Below are positions 35,195 to 46,080 of a DNA stretch of 64,000 nucleotides, in pieces. This stretch comes from Cutibacterium porci (GTDB lineage: Bacteria; Actinomycetota; Actinomycetes; Propionibacteriales; Propionibacteriaceae): contig NZ_VUMG01000003.1 in the NCBI RefSeq assembly GCF_009696315.1, positions 1 through 64,000 on the forward strand, written 5' to 3'. Position numbers and translations under genes: made by a program. The notes under the pieces were generated by a model, which was not told where the DNA came from, did not search any database, and was given only the letters and a program-made list of their open reading frames with translations. Position 1 is the stretch's first letter. Every line of letters begins with the position of its first letter.

Positions 35195-37096
35195 ATGCAC
35201 TCAGCAACTACGTTGCGACGGTCCCGGTCGTCACTCATCTGTCTGCTACTCATTCTTGCGGGGGCGATGGGGGCGAGCCTCGTCCAGACCGATGGCGGTC
35301 ATATCAGTGTCCAAGGGCTCACGATTCCTGGCAAAGATGGTGCCGTAGTGAGCGCCGACCTCTTCCGACCTGATACGGCAACGGCAGCACACCCAGCTCC
35401 GCTCATCATCGTGACGCCGGGATTCCAGCGCACGAAGGAGACTCAGATCTCCTACTCCCTCGAACTTGCTCGACGCGGATACGTCACCCTCGTCGTCGAT
35501 CCGTACAACCAAGGCGAATCAACCTCCCAACCTCCCCATAACGACGACCCCGCCATCCAGCCAGCCGTTGATTACGCGTCGCGATCCGACACCCTCGACT
35601 ACGTCGACAAGACGAAGATCGGCATTGTTGGCCACTCGGCAGGTGGATCCCAAGTGCGCAGGATCGCCGCAGAATATGGCGCCAAAGAGGTCAAAGCTCT
35701 CAAGAAAGCTAAGACCCCCGGCTCCCCTGGCGGCACGACGGTCACCAAGGACGAGCGCGAAAAGGCCGAACAACTCAACCCCATCCGCTCTGTCTTCATC
35801 TCGGGCTGGTTGCAGCAGCTCAACGCCTCAAAATTCAAAAACGTGCGGTCCAATGTCGGCATCGGCTACGCCCTCTACGACGAAGGCGGCTACCGCAACA
35901 AGAACCACAATGGCGATCTGCGTCACGCCCCGGAGGCTATTGCCGTCATCAACTCTGGTCTGCCGACGTCGCAGCACGTCAATCACGTGGCCATTGGGAA
36001 AGGATACGGGTCAGCTGCCGATCGAACCTACCGCGTGGCATATAACGACCGGACGATCCACCCGTTCCAACCGCTCACACCTAGCGCGATCGGGTCGATG
36101 ATTCAGTTTTTCGACGACACCATCGGCGCCCCACACCACATGAGTACCTCCAACCAAACGTGGTGGCTGAAAGAACTCTTTAACGGCCTATCCCTCGTCG
36201 CAGCGTTGGTCATGCTCGTGCCCTTGACGAAACTACTTCTGACAATTCCATGGTTCGCGGCAGCTCGTACCGACATCTCGCCCGCCCCATCAAAGCCCAA
36301 AGGCACAAGCGCGGTCTTGTTCTGGACAATCTTCGTCGTGTCAGCAGCTGCTGCCTGCGCAACCTTTATCCCTTTGTCGGCAGCTAGTCAGCACGTCTTT
36401 TCGGCGGCGGCCAACAAACACAACGGCTGGTTCTTTCCCGGACGAATGGTGAACGGGGTCGTGCTGTGGTCGCTCGTTAACGGTCTATTAGGACTCATCC
36501 TGTTGTGGATCAGCTACGCCATATCAAAGAAACACGGCGACGAGGCCAAAGACTGGGGCGTTCGGATGGGCTGGGCCCAGACGGGACGGACCCTTACCCT
36601 GGCCCTGCTGGTCGTCGCCATTTTCTACGTTATCTTGGCAGCCTGCTACGGCTTCTTCCACGTCGACTACCGACTCTTCGTGGTTGCTGCGCGGCCATTA
36701 ACAAAACGCTGGTTCCTCATCGCGCCGGCCTACGTCCCCGCATTATTCCTGTTTTTCTTCTCGAACTCGTTACGGGTCAACGTCTCTATGCGGTTCAACA
36801 ACCAGCGTCGCTGGGTCAACTGGCTCATCATCGCGCTAGCCAACTCCATCGGTCTGGCGGCGATCTTCGTCATCCAATACGTCACATTCTTCTCGACCGG
36901 GACGGTGTTCTGGACGACAAGCTGGCTATACGTCAACATGCTGCAGTCTCTGCTACCGATGATGGTGGTGCTCCCGCTATTCAACCGCGCCTTCTACCAT
37001 GCCACCGGTCGGGTGTGGCTCGGCCCGATCATCACCACCACGATCTTCGCGCTCATGGCACTCGGTGGATCGGTGGCGTATATCCCCATGTTCTGA
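35195..37096 (+). CDS. Exported alpha/beta hydrolase fused to an eight-helix membrane domain
   Basis: 633 aa. A signal/anchor helix (LICLLLILAGAMGASLV) precedes an alpha/beta hydrolase domain (residues ~35-320) with LIIVTPGFQ and the nucleophile elbow GIVGHSAGG. Then come about eight membrane segments from ~340 to the end, in a domain I do not recognise. ATG at 35195 follows AAGGAG; GTG at 35192 is also in frame. It might hydrolyse an ester outside the membrane and pass the product through the membrane part; that is inference. Confidence 0.8.
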   Translation: MHSATTLRRSRSSLICLLLILAGAMGASLVQTDGGHISVQGLTIPGKDGAVVSADLFRPDTATAAHPAPLIIVTPGFQRTKETQISYSLELARRGYVTLVVDPYNQGESTSQPPHNDDPAIQPAVDYASRSDTLDYVDKTKIGIVGHSAGGSQVRRIAAEYGAKEVKALKKAKTPGSPGGTTVTKDEREKAEQLNPIRSVFISGWLQQLNASKFKNVRSNVGIGYALYDEGGYRNKNHNGDLRHAPEAIAVINSGLPTSQHVNHVAIGKGYGSAADRTYRVAYNDRTIHPFQPLTPSAIGSMIQFFDDTIGAPHHMSTSNQTWWLKELFNGLSLVAALVMLVPLTKLLLTIPWFAAARTDISPAPSKPKGTSAVLFWTIFVVSAAAACATFIPLSAASQHVFSAAANKHNGWFFPGRMVNGVVLWSLVNGLLGLILLWISYAISKKHGDEAKDWGVRMGWAQTGRTLTLALLVVAIFYVILAACYGFFHVDYRLFVVAARPLTKRWFLIAPAYVPALFLFFFSNSLRVNVSMRFNNQRRWVNWLIIALANSIGLAAIFVIQYVTFFSTGTVFWTTSWLYVNMLQSLLPMMVVLPLFNRAFYHATGRVWLGPIITTTIFALMALGGSVAYIPMF

Positions 37097-37107
37097 ATTG
37101 CCCAACG

Positions 37108-38508
37108 TCATGACCCGGCATCACTCAAAACGTCCTCGCCAGGGGGCTTCCATGCCAGTGGAAGAGGATGAGCCGGGTGAAGTGCTTCATCGTCTTGACG
37201 AACCGACTTCACCCTACCGATCTCGCTTCCCCGGTACTCAAATCGACAGGTGACAATGCCGTGGCCAGACCCCCACACCCAGCCGCGTCCGTAGTCATCA
37301 TGAATGAGGTCAGCGCCTGGAGACCAGGTCCGTCCATCAAAGGACCGACGACGGCCAAAAGGGCCCGGCTGGATGGGCGAAACCGTCACCTCGGGTTCGT
37401 CGAGCAGCTTCCCGTCGCCGTCGACGACGAAAAGCTCTTCTTGAGCCGACGCAGCGAAATTCGATACTCCGACGCCCAGCAGTCGCACTCCTTCGCGCAG
37501 TTCAAGGGAATCGAGCATTCGAACCGCCAGCTGAGATATCCGCTCCAACGAATCGGTGGCCCCCGTCAGGGTCACCGACCGCGACCAGACAGTAAAATCA
37601 GCCATCTTCGCCTTGAGGGTGACAGTGCGAGCAAACTGCCCGGACTTCTTCAACCGTCCGCACACCAAAACCGCATGGTGTTCCACGATTCGGCGGCACT
37701 CCTCGTGATCAGTGAGATCCCGCTCAAAGGTATCCTCCACTGAGATCGACTTGGCGATTCTGCTAGCCACGACCGGCCGATCATCCCAGGCCCGCGACAG
37801 GGCGACGAGACTTGTACCAGCGGCATGACCCAATTCGTGGACCAATTCCGACTCCCTCGCTGCCCGAACATCGGCGATGGTGCGAAGCCCCAGCTTCTCC
37901 AACCGTTCCGCCGTAACCGGTCCCACCCCAGGAATAGCCCGAGCAGGCAACGGTGCGATGGTGTCAGCCTCACTACCGGGTGTAATAAGGGCAATCTGGT
38001 CAGTATGACCGCGCTGCGGCTTGGCCATCTCGGAGGCAACCTTGGCCATGAACTTGCTTGACCCGATACCCACCGAGCAGCCCAATCCCTCAGTGCGCTC
38101 TGCCACTCGGGCACGCAATTGAGCGGCAACGTGGTGCACAACGTCAAGATCCTCAACGTCAATTCCACCTGCTTCTAAATCAACGAAGGCCTCGTCAAGG
38201 CTCAGTGGCTCAACGAGCGGAGAAAGCTCCCGCAACGTCGCCATGACAACCTTCGAAGACTCCCGGTAAGCCTCAAACCGTCCGGACAAAAACGCAGCAT
38301 TCGGGGCCAGTCGACGCGCCTGAGACCCGGCCATTGCCGAGTGCACCCCAAATTTGCGGGCCTCATAGGAGGCCGTCGCAACGACTCCCCTACCGCTGAC
38401 CCCACCGACGATGACAGCCTTGCCAACGAGGGAAGGCTTGTCTCTTTGCTCCACCGAGGCGAAGAAAGCGTCCATGTCCAGGTGGAGGATCGACGCTGTC
38501 GATCTCAT
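37108..38508 (-). CDS. dinB: DNA polymerase IV (DinB)
   Basis: 466-aa Y-family translesion polymerase. Catalytic motifs are intact: [12 protein letters not shown] at the N-terminus and [11 protein letters not shown] near residue 103. The little-finger domain and a C-terminal extension of about 100 aa follow. ATG 38508 overlaps the folA stop by 4 bp; the upstream 21 in-frame residues are shadow. With dnaE2-imuB, the window holds two translesion systems. Confidence 0.94.
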   Translation of the reverse strand: MRSTASILHLDMDAFFASVEQRDKPSLVGKAVIVGGVSGRGVVATASYEARKFGVHSAMAGSQARRLAPNAAFLSGRFEAYRESSKVVMATLRELSPLVEPLSLDEAFVDLEAGGIDVEDLDVVHHVAAQLRARVAERTEGLGCSVGIGSSKFMAKVASEMAKPQRGHTDQIALITPGSEADTIAPLPARAIPGVGPVTAERLEKLGLRTIADVRAARESELVHELGHAAGTSLVALSRAWDDRPVVASRIAKSISVEDTFERDLTDHEECRRIVEHHAVLVCGRLKKSGQFARTVTLKAKMADFTVWSRSVTLTGATDSLERISQLAVRMLDSLELREGVRLLGVGVSNFAASAQEELFVVDGDGKLLDEPEVTVSPIQPGPFGRRRSFDGRTWSPGADLIHDDYGRGWVWGSGHGIVTCRFEYRGSEIGRVKSVRQDDEALHPAHPLPLAWKPPGEDVLSDAGS

Positions 38509-38975
38509 GCCAGGCGCCGGTACCCGACGAAATCGAATCCATCGCGAGGGTCGCGCCGGACCTCCGTCCACACTGTGGGGTCGATGGCAGGGAACCGTGC
38601 CGCACCGTTTGGTGCCTGGTGGACTTCAGTAATGTCGAGCTCGTCACACAGATCGAGGGCATCAGCGTAAATCTGTCCACCCCCGGCAACAAAACAGATC
38701 TCCTCGCCTGCCTCACGCGCCATCTCGACAGCCTGACGGGGGCTGAGTGCGACGTCCACCCCCTCATGGGACCAGTGCGGGTCGCGGGTGCAGATGATGT
38801 GACGGCGCCCAGGAAGCGTGCCGATCTGCTCGAAGGTACGACGCCCAAAAACCAGGGTGTGCCCCATCGTGACAGCCTTAAAGCGACGAAAGTCCTCACT
38901 AATATGCCAGAGCATCTCCTGCCCCGACCCGATGACGCCGTTGTCGGCAACGGCTGCGATCGCGACAACCTTCAT
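38505..38975 (-). CDS. folA: Dihydrofolate reductase
   Basis: 156 aa with DHFR features: [49 protein letters not shown] and the C-terminal [16 protein letters not shown]. It regenerates tetrahydrofolate used by ThyA, encoded 32 bp upstream. Confidence 0.95.
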   Translation of the reverse strand: MKVVAIAAVADNGVIGSGQEMLWHISEDFRRFKAVTMGHTLVFGRRTFEQIGTLPGRRHIICTRDPHWSHEGVDVALSPRQAVEMAREAGEEICFVAGGGQIYADALDLCDELDITEVHQAPNGAARFPAIDPTVWTEVRRDPRDGFDFVGYRRLA

Positions 38976-39007
38976 CTGTCCTCCCGTGATAAAAACCTCG
39001 GTGCCGA

Positions 39008-39820
<813 letters not shown>

Positions 39821-40435
39821 TTAGTGCTCCCCCAGATGGGCGACGACCGCCGGAACGATCGCGCGAACGGCCTGTCCTCGATGACTAATAGCGTCCTTGA
39901 CCTCTGGAGTCATCTCAGCACTGGTGAGGTCACCAGGCTGAGCATCGGGAACGAACATCGGGTCATAACCAAACCCATTTTCCCCACGGGCCTGCGAGAT
40001 AATTCGCCCCTCCATCGTTGCCACCTTGGTGATCTCGGTGCCATTCGGGTCGACAAAGGCCATTGCACACACGAACCGAGCGTGACGCCGCTCGTCCGGA
40101 AGGTCAAAAGTCTGATCGAGCAGCAACTGGAGGTTGCGCTCATCATTAGCGTGAGGCCCTGACCACCGCGCAGAACGAATACCGGGCATCCGATTGAGGG
40201 CGTCAACCTCTAGTCCGGAATCGTCAGCCAGCGCAGGCAACCCGGTGTCGTGAGCCGCAGCACGCGCCTTAATAAGGGCATTTTCGACAAAGGTTCTGCC
40301 AGTCTCTTCCGGGGCTGGGGCATTGCTGACCTCCGACAGACCGACGATCTCGACGTCGGTGTCCGCCGCTTCAAAGGTGCGCCGCAATTCAACTAGCTTC
40401 TTAGCATTATTAGATGCCAGCACAATCCGACTCAT
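39821..40435 (-). CDS. rdgB: XTP/dITP pyrophosphatase (RdgB/HAM1)
   Basis: 204 aa. Begins [18 protein letters not shown], and has [24 protein letters not shown] and [23 protein letters not shown], the HAM1 family pattern. It removes non-canonical purine nucleotides. Overlaps rph by 4 bp. Confidence 0.96.
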   Translation of the reverse strand: MSRIVLASNNAKKLVELRRTFEAADTDVEIVGLSEVSNAPAPEETGRTFVENALIKARAAAHDTGLPALADDSGLEVDALNRMPGIRSARWSGPHANDERNLQLLLDQTFDLPDERRHARFVCAMAFVDPNGTEITKVATMEGRIISQARGENGFGYDPMFVPDAQPGDLTSAEMTPEVKDAISHRGQAVRAIVPAVVAHLGEH

Positions 40436-41166
40436 AGTCTCACACCCAAAGCCTCAGACTGGGCTTGCTTGAGGGTTGCACAACCACCGGCAGCTAGATC
40501 GAGCAACTCGTTGAGCAGATCGCGGTTAAAGGGGGTACCCTCAGCGGTCCCCTGAATCTCGACGAAATCTCCGTTACCACTCATGACGACGTTCATGTCA
40601 GTGTCGGCACGCGAATCCTCCTCATAGGCGAGGTCAAGCATTGGGATACCGCCGACGACACCCACCGAGATTGCCTGCACCGATCCGGTGATAGGTTCAC
40701 CAACCAGCCCACCCCGCTTCCGCAACCAATCGACGGCGTCGACGAGGGCGACATAAGCGCCGGTGATAGAGGCGGTGCGGGTACCACCGTCGGCCTGCAG
40801 CACGTCGCAATCGAGAATAATGGTGTTTTCTCCCAACGCCTTGTCGTCAACGACAGCACGCAAGGAACGGCCTACCAGGCGGGAGATCTCGTGAGTCCGG
40901 CCTCCGACCTTACCCTTGCGCGACTCACGACCGGACCGCTCATTAGTGGCACGCGGAAGCATCTCGTACTCCGCGGTGACCCAGCCCAGCCCGGATCCCT
41001 TGCGCCAGCGCGGCACACCCTCAGTGACCGAGGCATTACACAGCACGGTGGTGCGACCAAAGCTCACCAGCACCGAACCCTCGGCCTGAGATAACCAGCC
41101 ACGTTCAATCCTGACGTCTCGCAACTGGTCGAGGCGGCGTCCGTCAATTCGAGAAGTCTCACTCAC
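40432..41166 (-). CDS. rph: RNase PH
   Basis: 244 aa from GTG at 41166 (protein begins [18 protein letters not shown]), which matches family N-termini. Signature [40 protein letters not shown] is intact. It trims tRNA 3' ends. The frame runs 34 codons further upstream into murI, but that part is not conserved in appearance; no strong ribosome binding site marks either start. Confidence 0.93.
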   Translation of the reverse strand: MSETSRIDGRRLDQLRDVRIERGWLSQAEGSVLVSFGRTTVLCNASVTEGVPRWRKGSGLGWVTAEYEMLPRATNERSGRESRKGKVGGRTHEISRLVGRSLRAVVDDKALGENTIILDCDVLQADGGTRTASITGAYVALVDAVDWLRKRGGLVGEPITGSVQAISVGVVGGIPMLDLAYEEDSRADTDMNVVMSGNGDFVEIQGTAEGTPFNRDLLNELLDLAAGGCATLKQAQSEALGVRL

Positions 41167-41227
41167 CCTGCCAAGGGTAATGGGCCACACTGACACACTT
41201 TGGGGTGAGAAAACACCACGGCGCGGG

Positions 41228-42082
41228 TCAACCCCGAACAACCGCCCGGTCACCGAGTGGGTGCACATCGGTGTGCACTGACTGCACGTCGTGGACGAAC
41301 CCCTCCATGAGCCGTCGCCCCAATCTCTCGAAACGCTCAGCGTTCCCCGTCGTAAGGAAATAGCGGTTCGATTCGCGAGGCCGGGAATGCAACAGCCCAG
41401 ATTCAGCCATCAGAGAGTACGACGCACGAGCGCACTGATGAGAAGAAGAAATGAGGGTGACGTCGTCGCCCAAGATATACGAGATAATCCCAGCCAGCAG
41501 TGGATAGTGGGTACACCCCAAAATGAGGGTGTCGCAACCCGCCTCTTGGATAGGAGCCAGATACTGCCGGGCGATAGCCTCTAGCTCGTGCCCGCTTGTG
41601 ATCCCTTCCTCGACGAGAGGGACGAATTTCGGGCAGGCCTGAGTCGTCAACGTGATGCCGGGCACCGCAGCCAATGCGTCCTCATACGCTAGGGAACGAG
41701 CCGTCGCTTCGGTACAAATAACACCAATTCGCCCGTTCCGGGTAGCAGCACTGGCCCGACGGGCAGCCGGCATGATGACGTCAATAACCGGCACCTCGTA
41801 ACGCTCCCGGGCATCTCTCAATACCGCCGAGGATGCGGTATTACAGGCGATAAGTAAAGCCTTGACGCCGTGGGCAACAAGCCGGTCGAGGCATTGCAGC
41901 GCATACCGCCGCACGTCCGCAATGGACTTCTCACCATAAGGGGCGCGGTCGGTGTCTCCCAGATACACGATGTCTTCATTGGGCATAAGGTCGACAACCG
42001 ATCGGGCCACCGTCAGGCCTCCGAATCCAGAATCGAAGATGCCGATCGGTGAGTCGACAACGTCGAAATCAGGTTCGGTCAC
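41228..42082 (-). CDS. murI: Glutamate racemase
   Basis: 284 aa. Cys motifs LIACNTASS and [11 protein letters not shown] carry the two catalytic cysteines, with [18 protein letters not shown] at the N-terminus. It makes D-glutamate for peptidoglycan, which MurT-GatD elsewhere in the window later amidate. GTG start. First gene of the murI-rph-rdgB-thyA-folA-dinB run. Confidence 0.96.
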   Translation of the reverse strand: MTEPDFDVVDSPIGIFDSGFGGLTVARSVVDLMPNEDIVYLGDTDRAPYGEKSIADVRRYALQCLDRLVAHGVKALLIACNTASSAVLRDARERYEVPVIDVIMPAARRASAATRNGRIGVICTEATARSLAYEDALAAVPGITLTTQACPKFVPLVEEGITSGHELEAIARQYLAPIQEAGCDTLILGCTHYPLLAGIISYILGDDVTLISSSHQCARASYSLMAESGLLHSRPRESNRYFLTTGNAERFERLGRRLMEGFVHDVQSVHTDVHPLGDRAVVRG

Positions 42083-42167
42083 GACTCGACAGACTACCGC
42101 GCCGACGCGCCAGAACCACCAACCTCGATTTTCATAACGATCTTTTGACGAAAATCGTCGCCCAGTG

Positions 42168-42196
42168 ATGACAATGAGGTAAGGCTAGGCTATGCT
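42168..42196 (+). promoter_or_regulatory. feoA promoter with DtxR/IdeR-like iron box
   Basis: TGAGGTAAGGCTAGGCTAT (42175-42193) matches the DtxR/IdeR consensus TWAGGTTAGSCTAACCTWA at about 14 of 19 positions. It covers the space between TGACAA (42169-42174) and TATGCT (42191-42196), 16 bp apart. Iron-loaded regulator bound here would block the promoter 50 bp upstream of feoA. Confidence 0.7.
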
Positions 42197-42248
42197 CTGG
42201 TGGTGCGCCGGGATTCCGGCGTCGTCATGACCATCAAGGAGGAGCAGG

Positions 42249-42572
42249 ATGACGAGGCACATGAACCGTAGCATTGCGAGCAACTCATTCGTTGTACCGC
42301 TGAGTTCACTGCCAGCTGGGCACAGCGCAACTATTGAGGACATCTCCGCGGACTGCGCCGATCACATCTGCCACCGCCTCCATATGCTCGGTTTTGGACG
42401 GGGCCGTGAAATCACCAAGATTCGTCAAGCACCCTTCGGCGGCCCCATGGTGTTTCACGTCTGCGACGTTCACATGTGCCTGCGCCGCGCCCAAGCCGAC
42501 ATGATCATGGTCCGTCCGACGCCCCAGCCGCAGCCAACTGCTCTTTCACGCGTCACCGCTGCCGCCGCGTGA
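42249..42572 (+). CDS. feoA: FeoA ferrous iron transport accessory protein
   Basis: 107-aa SH3-like FeoA. LPAGHSATIEDISADCADHICHRLHMLGFGRGREITKIRQAPFGGPMVFHV is the family core. ATG 42249 follows AAGGAGGAGCAGG. First gene of feoA-feoB-nifU-like. Confidence 0.92.
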   Translation: MTRHMNRSIASNSFVVPLSSLPAGHSATIEDISADCADHICHRLHMLGFGRGREITKIRQAPFGGPMVFHVCDVHMCLRRAQADMIMVRPTPQPQPTALSRVTAAAA

Positions 42573-42624
42573 TTCTCCACCGTCATCGCGCGCAACCCAG
42601 CGTCCGTCCATCCGAGGTTTCCTG

Positions 42625-44589
42625 ATGCCCACACCCACCGCAACGTCCTGCCATGCCGTTCCGACAGCGGAGCCAACGAAGGGCTCCCCGAAACTGGACC
42701 TGGTTGGCTCGCCCAACGGCGGCAAGACGTCAATCTTTAACCGACTCACCGGCCTCCATGCCAAAACTGGCAACTACCCCGGAGTCACCGTCTCTCGCAG
42801 TACCGGAATCTGCCGTATCGGCTCCGATGAATACGGCATCGAAGACCTCCCCGGTGCCTATTCCCTGACCCCCATTTCTCCCGACGAGGCCGTCGTCGCC
42901 CAAGCTCTGGACGGTTCACTCGAAGGCATCCAAGCCCCCGACGCCGTCCTCGTCGTCACCGATGCCACGGCACTGCGCCGCTCGCTGCTACTCCTTGCCG
43001 AAACGCTAGAACGCAATCTGCCCACCGCCGTCGTTGTCACCATGACTGATGAGTTACGACGCCGCGGCGGTAGCCTCGACATCGCCGCTTTGTCCCAAGC
43101 GTTGGGCGTTCCGGTGGTGTCTGTGGTCGCGAATCGTGGCATTGGGATCGGGGAGCTGCGTCACCTCATCCGCGAGTGGCAGACCTGGAGTCGTCCACCT
43201 GTCGCCCCACCCACTGACACTGAGGAGCTCGCCGGATGGGTCGACTCGGTGCTCGCCAGCGTCGGTTACCAAGATCCTCACCCTGACGCCCGCACCGAAC
43301 GCATCGACTCCGTGCTCCTGCACCCAGTGTTCGGAACGATCATCTTTTTCCTGGTGATGTTCCTGTTCTTCCAGGCTCTCTTCACCTGGGCAGCACCACT
43401 CCAGGACGCCGTCGACAACGGTTTTAGCTGGCTTGCTGAATGGGTCGATGGCCACATCTCCACCCCGATCCTGGCCAGCCTCCTGGGCGACGGCATCATC
43501 GGCGGTGTCGGCGCGGTGCTGACCTTCATCCCGCAGATCTTGCTGATGTACCTGCTGCTGGCGTTACTCGATGCCGTGGGTTACATGTCGCGGGCGGCAT
43601 TCCTTATGGACAAAGTCATGAGTCGTGCCGGGCTGGAGGGGCGAGCCTTCGTCGCCATGTTGTCCTCATTCGCATGCGCGATACCCGGCATTATGGCAAC
43701 AAGAACTATTCCCTCAGCCAAAGACCGAATTGCCACGATGCTCGGTGTCCCCCTGGCAACCTGCTCAGCCCGTCTGCCAGTTTACGTACTGCTTGTGGGA
43801 ATGCTCATCCCCGACGCCACACGAGTCGGACCGTTCTCGGGTCGAGGGGTGGCCCTGTTCCTGCTCTACCTCCTTGGTGCGATTTCGGCAATGACGGCGG
43901 CTTGGGTCGTCAAGAAGGTCACTGATCGTTCCGGGCTCCTGCTGCCCTTCTACATGGAAATGCCGCCGTATCGCATTCCAACTGTGCGCTCGGTAGCGAT
44001 CGCGATGTGGGAACCTACCAAAGCCTTCCTGCGCAAGGCCGGCACCATCATCATGCTGGCGACCATCATCATCTGGGCACTGACAACCTTCCCCATGCGA
44101 TCCGATAATGAACTCACCAAGGCCGGAGTCAATCCCAGCGACGATGTCGCAGTGGCCGCCTACACCATGGACCACTCCATCGCCGCCGGCATAGGAAAAA
44201 CTGTCGAGCCAGTATTCAAGCCGCTCGGCTTCGACTGGCGAATTGATGTCTCCCTGATAGGTTCTTTGGCCGCCCGCGAAGTGGCGGTGTCGACTCTCGG
44301 CCAGATGGCCTCGGCTACCGATCCCGAAGACGATGTAGAAGTCGCCCAGCAACTCGATCGCTGGACGTGGACTCATGGAGAACACCAAGGCGAGAAAGTC
44401 TTTACACCGGCGACGATCGTCTCTCTCATACTCTTCTTTGCCTACGCCCTGCAATGTATGTCGACAGTCGCCATCATGAAACGCGAGACAGGCGGATGGA
44501 AGTGGCCCGCGATTGCCTTCGGGTACATGTTTGTGCTGGCGTGGATGATGGCCTTTATCGGCCACCTCATCACGAATCTGGTGATCTGA
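42625..44589 (+). CDS. feoB: FeoB ferrous iron transporter
   Basis: 654 aa. N-terminal G domain with G1 GSPNGGKTS (~ residue 28), G2 YPGVT, G3 DLPGAYSL; the G4 position reads VTMTDE instead of the usual N-x-x-D. A spacer helix domain leads to about eight membrane segments with the Gate motifs (ARLPVYVLL, SAKDRIATMLGVPLATCSARLP). Imports Fe2+. The start ATG 42625 lacks a strong ribosome binding site. Overlaps the next gene by 1 bp (TGATG). Confidence 0.93.
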   Translation: MPTPTATSCHAVPTAEPTKGSPKLDLVGSPNGGKTSIFNRLTGLHAKTGNYPGVTVSRSTGICRIGSDEYGIEDLPGAYSLTPISPDEAVVAQALDGSLEGIQAPDAVLVVTDATALRRSLLLLAETLERNLPTAVVVTMTDELRRRGGSLDIAALSQALGVPVVSVVANRGIGIGELRHLIREWQTWSRPPVAPPTDTEELAGWVDSVLASVGYQDPHPDARTERIDSVLLHPVFGTIIFFLVMFLFFQALFTWAAPLQDAVDNGFSWLAEWVDGHISTPILASLLGDGIIGGVGAVLTFIPQILLMYLLLALLDAVGYMSRAAFLMDKVMSRAGLEGRAFVAMLSSFACAIPGIMATRTIPSAKDRIATMLGVPLATCSARLPVYVLLVGMLIPDATRVGPFSGRGVALFLLYLLGAISAMTAAWVVKKVTDRSGLLLPFYMEMPPYRIPTVRSVAIAMWEPTKAFLRKAGTIIMLATIIIWALTTFPMRSDNELTKAGVNPSDDVAVAAYTMDHSIAAGIGKTVEPVFKPLGFDWRIDVSLIGSLAAREVAVSTLGQMASATDPEDDVEVAQQLDRWTWTHGEHQGEKVFTPATIVSLILFFAYALQCMSTVAIMKRETGGWKWPAIAFGYMFVLAWMMAFIGHLITNLVI

Positions 44590-45131
44590 TGAAGCTCGCC
44601 TCTCGCCCATCTACTGCGGTGCACCCGGAAGCCACCGCCGACCCTGCCACCCTGCGCTGGGTAGTCTCGGGAGTGCCATTGCCCTTCGCTGGACTGCTGG
44701 TCAGTGCACCTGGCCTCGACGAATTCCTCGACTACATCCATGTTGAAGTGACGGTAGGCGCTGTCGTGGCGACTGCCCCCGACAGCGCATGGGGGCACAT
44801 CGGTACCAGGTTCCGGACAGCCTTGACGACGGCACTGGAGCACACCGATACGTGGGTGGGTGCCCCTGACTGTCAGTACCTCGACGAGGTCGAAACCTTG
44901 CGGCGGTGTGCCAACGAACTTATTGGCGGACCCGTCGGCGCAGTTGCCGCGATGCACGGTGGGTTGATCGAGTTGGTCGACGTGTCAGTCAACGGCGATC
45001 AGCGCATCGTCGACGTGACGATGCGGGGGGCATGCCGAGGTTGCCCGGCAGCGATCATTACCCTGCATCAGCGCTTGGAGCGTCAGCTAAGTCTGCGATT
45101 GTGCGAGCCGGTCACCGTACGGGAAGTCTGA
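44589..45131 (+). CDS. NifU-domain-like protein of the feo operon
   Basis: 180 aa. The C-terminal half (EVETLRRCANELIGGPVGAVAAMHGGLIELVDVSV...GACRGCPAAIITLHQRLERQL) is a NifU C-terminal domain with the CxxC that holds an Fe-S cluster. The N-terminal 90 aa are unfamiliar. Its placement after feoB suggests use or sensing of imported iron. Coupled to feoB by the TGATG overlap. Confidence 0.82.
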   Translation: MKLASRPSTAVHPEATADPATLRWVVSGVPLPFAGLLVSAPGLDEFLDYIHVEVTVGAVVATAPDSAWGHIGTRFRTALTTALEHTDTWVGAPDCQYLDEVETLRRCANELIGGPVGAVAAMHGGLIELVDVSVNGDQRIVDVTMRGACRGCPAAIITLHQRLERQLSLRLCEPVTVREV

Positions 45132-45134
45132 CCC

Positions 45135-45695
45135 CTATTCCGACAACTCCACCTCGACGAGCACCTCGACAACCACACCGAGCCACTCGTAGATGCACTC
45201 TTCCTCGGCGTCGCGCCCTTCTTGGGCCACCCGAGCGACCTCATCGGCAGTGACCTGATCTGTAATCCCCAACCTGGCAGCCACCATGACTCGCAACGCG
45301 TTGACGGTGCGAAGCCACCGTTGTGTCATCTCAGGGTTCATGACGATATGGCCAACTCGGTGCACATACTCAATATCGGCACCCAAGGCTTGCGCGTCGT
45401 TCCATCGCGCCGCGATATCCCCGGCGTCATGGTCAGCATGGAATTGCGCATCAGCTGACTCGTCGTCGCGGTACGCACCCGGCAGAATACATCGACGCAC
45501 CTCACCGTCACTGTAAGGCCCGGAGAACTGGCTCTCCCAAAAAGCGAACGGGTCCCCGTCCAACGTAGCGTGTGCAGGAGTGGCACGCAGACGCGACAGC
45601 GCCTCCATATAGTGACCTAAAGGGATCTCGATACCGATAATCTCGCCATAGTCGAAGTACCACACCCAGCGATTCCGAGTACCCTCAATTTTCAT
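45135..45695 (-). CDS. DUF2017 protein
   Basis: 186 aa. The sequence MKIEGTRNRWVWYFDYGEIIGIEIPLGHYMEAL and the position directly after clpS are those of the actinobacterial DUF2017 family. ATG 45695 shares its A with the clpS stop (TGATG). Function unknown; co-expression with ClpS is conserved in the phylum as I recall. Confidence 0.85.
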   Translation of the reverse strand: MKIEGTRNRWVWYFDYGEIIGIEIPLGHYMEALSRLRATPAHATLDGDPFAFWESQFSGPYSDGEVRRCILPGAYRDDESADAQFHADHDAGDIAARWNDAQALGADIEYVHRVGHIVMNPEMTQRWLRTVNALRVMVAARLGITDQVTADEVARVAQEGRDAEEECIYEWLGVVVEVLVEVELSE

Positions 45696-45997
45696 CACTT
45701 GGCCGCCTTTTCGACCGAGGCCTGCAAACCGTAACTGTGCATGGCATGCACAGCGATCTCCATATCGTCCTTACTGCCCTCGGCAACCGTCGCTCGACCC
45801 TCATTATGGACTTGGATCATGAGTTGGCTAGCGCGTTCCCGCGAATACCCGAAGTACCTCATAAATACCATCGTCACGTAGTCCATAAGGTTCACCGGAT
45901 CGTCCCAGACGACCGTCGTCCACACCGATTCTTGATCCCACACCGATTCTTGATCATCGAGACGGTGTGCAACAGGTTGCGCAACGGCTACAGGCAT
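45695..45997 (-). CDS. clpS: ClpS N-end rule adaptor
   Basis: 100 aa. Core WTTVVWDDPVNLMDYVTMVFMRYFGYSRERASQLMIQVHNEGRA and GSKDDMEIAVHAMHSYGLQA match ClpS, which delivers N-degron substrates to ClpA/ClpC. The N-terminal extension holds a perfect 6-residue duplication (DQESVWDQESVW) from an 18-bp tandem repeat at 45921-45956. Confidence 0.94.
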   Translation of the reverse strand: MPVAVAQPVAHRLDDQESVWDQESVWTTVVWDDPVNLMDYVTMVFMRYFGYSRERASQLMIQVHNEGRATVAEGSKDDMEIAVHAMHSYGLQASVEKAAK

Positions 45998-46080
45998 GTC
46001 CTCATTGTGTCACCCGGCTGGGACACTCAAGCGTCGCTGACGCGGACCCTTCCGGAACGCATCGCTCTAGACTGTGACCT

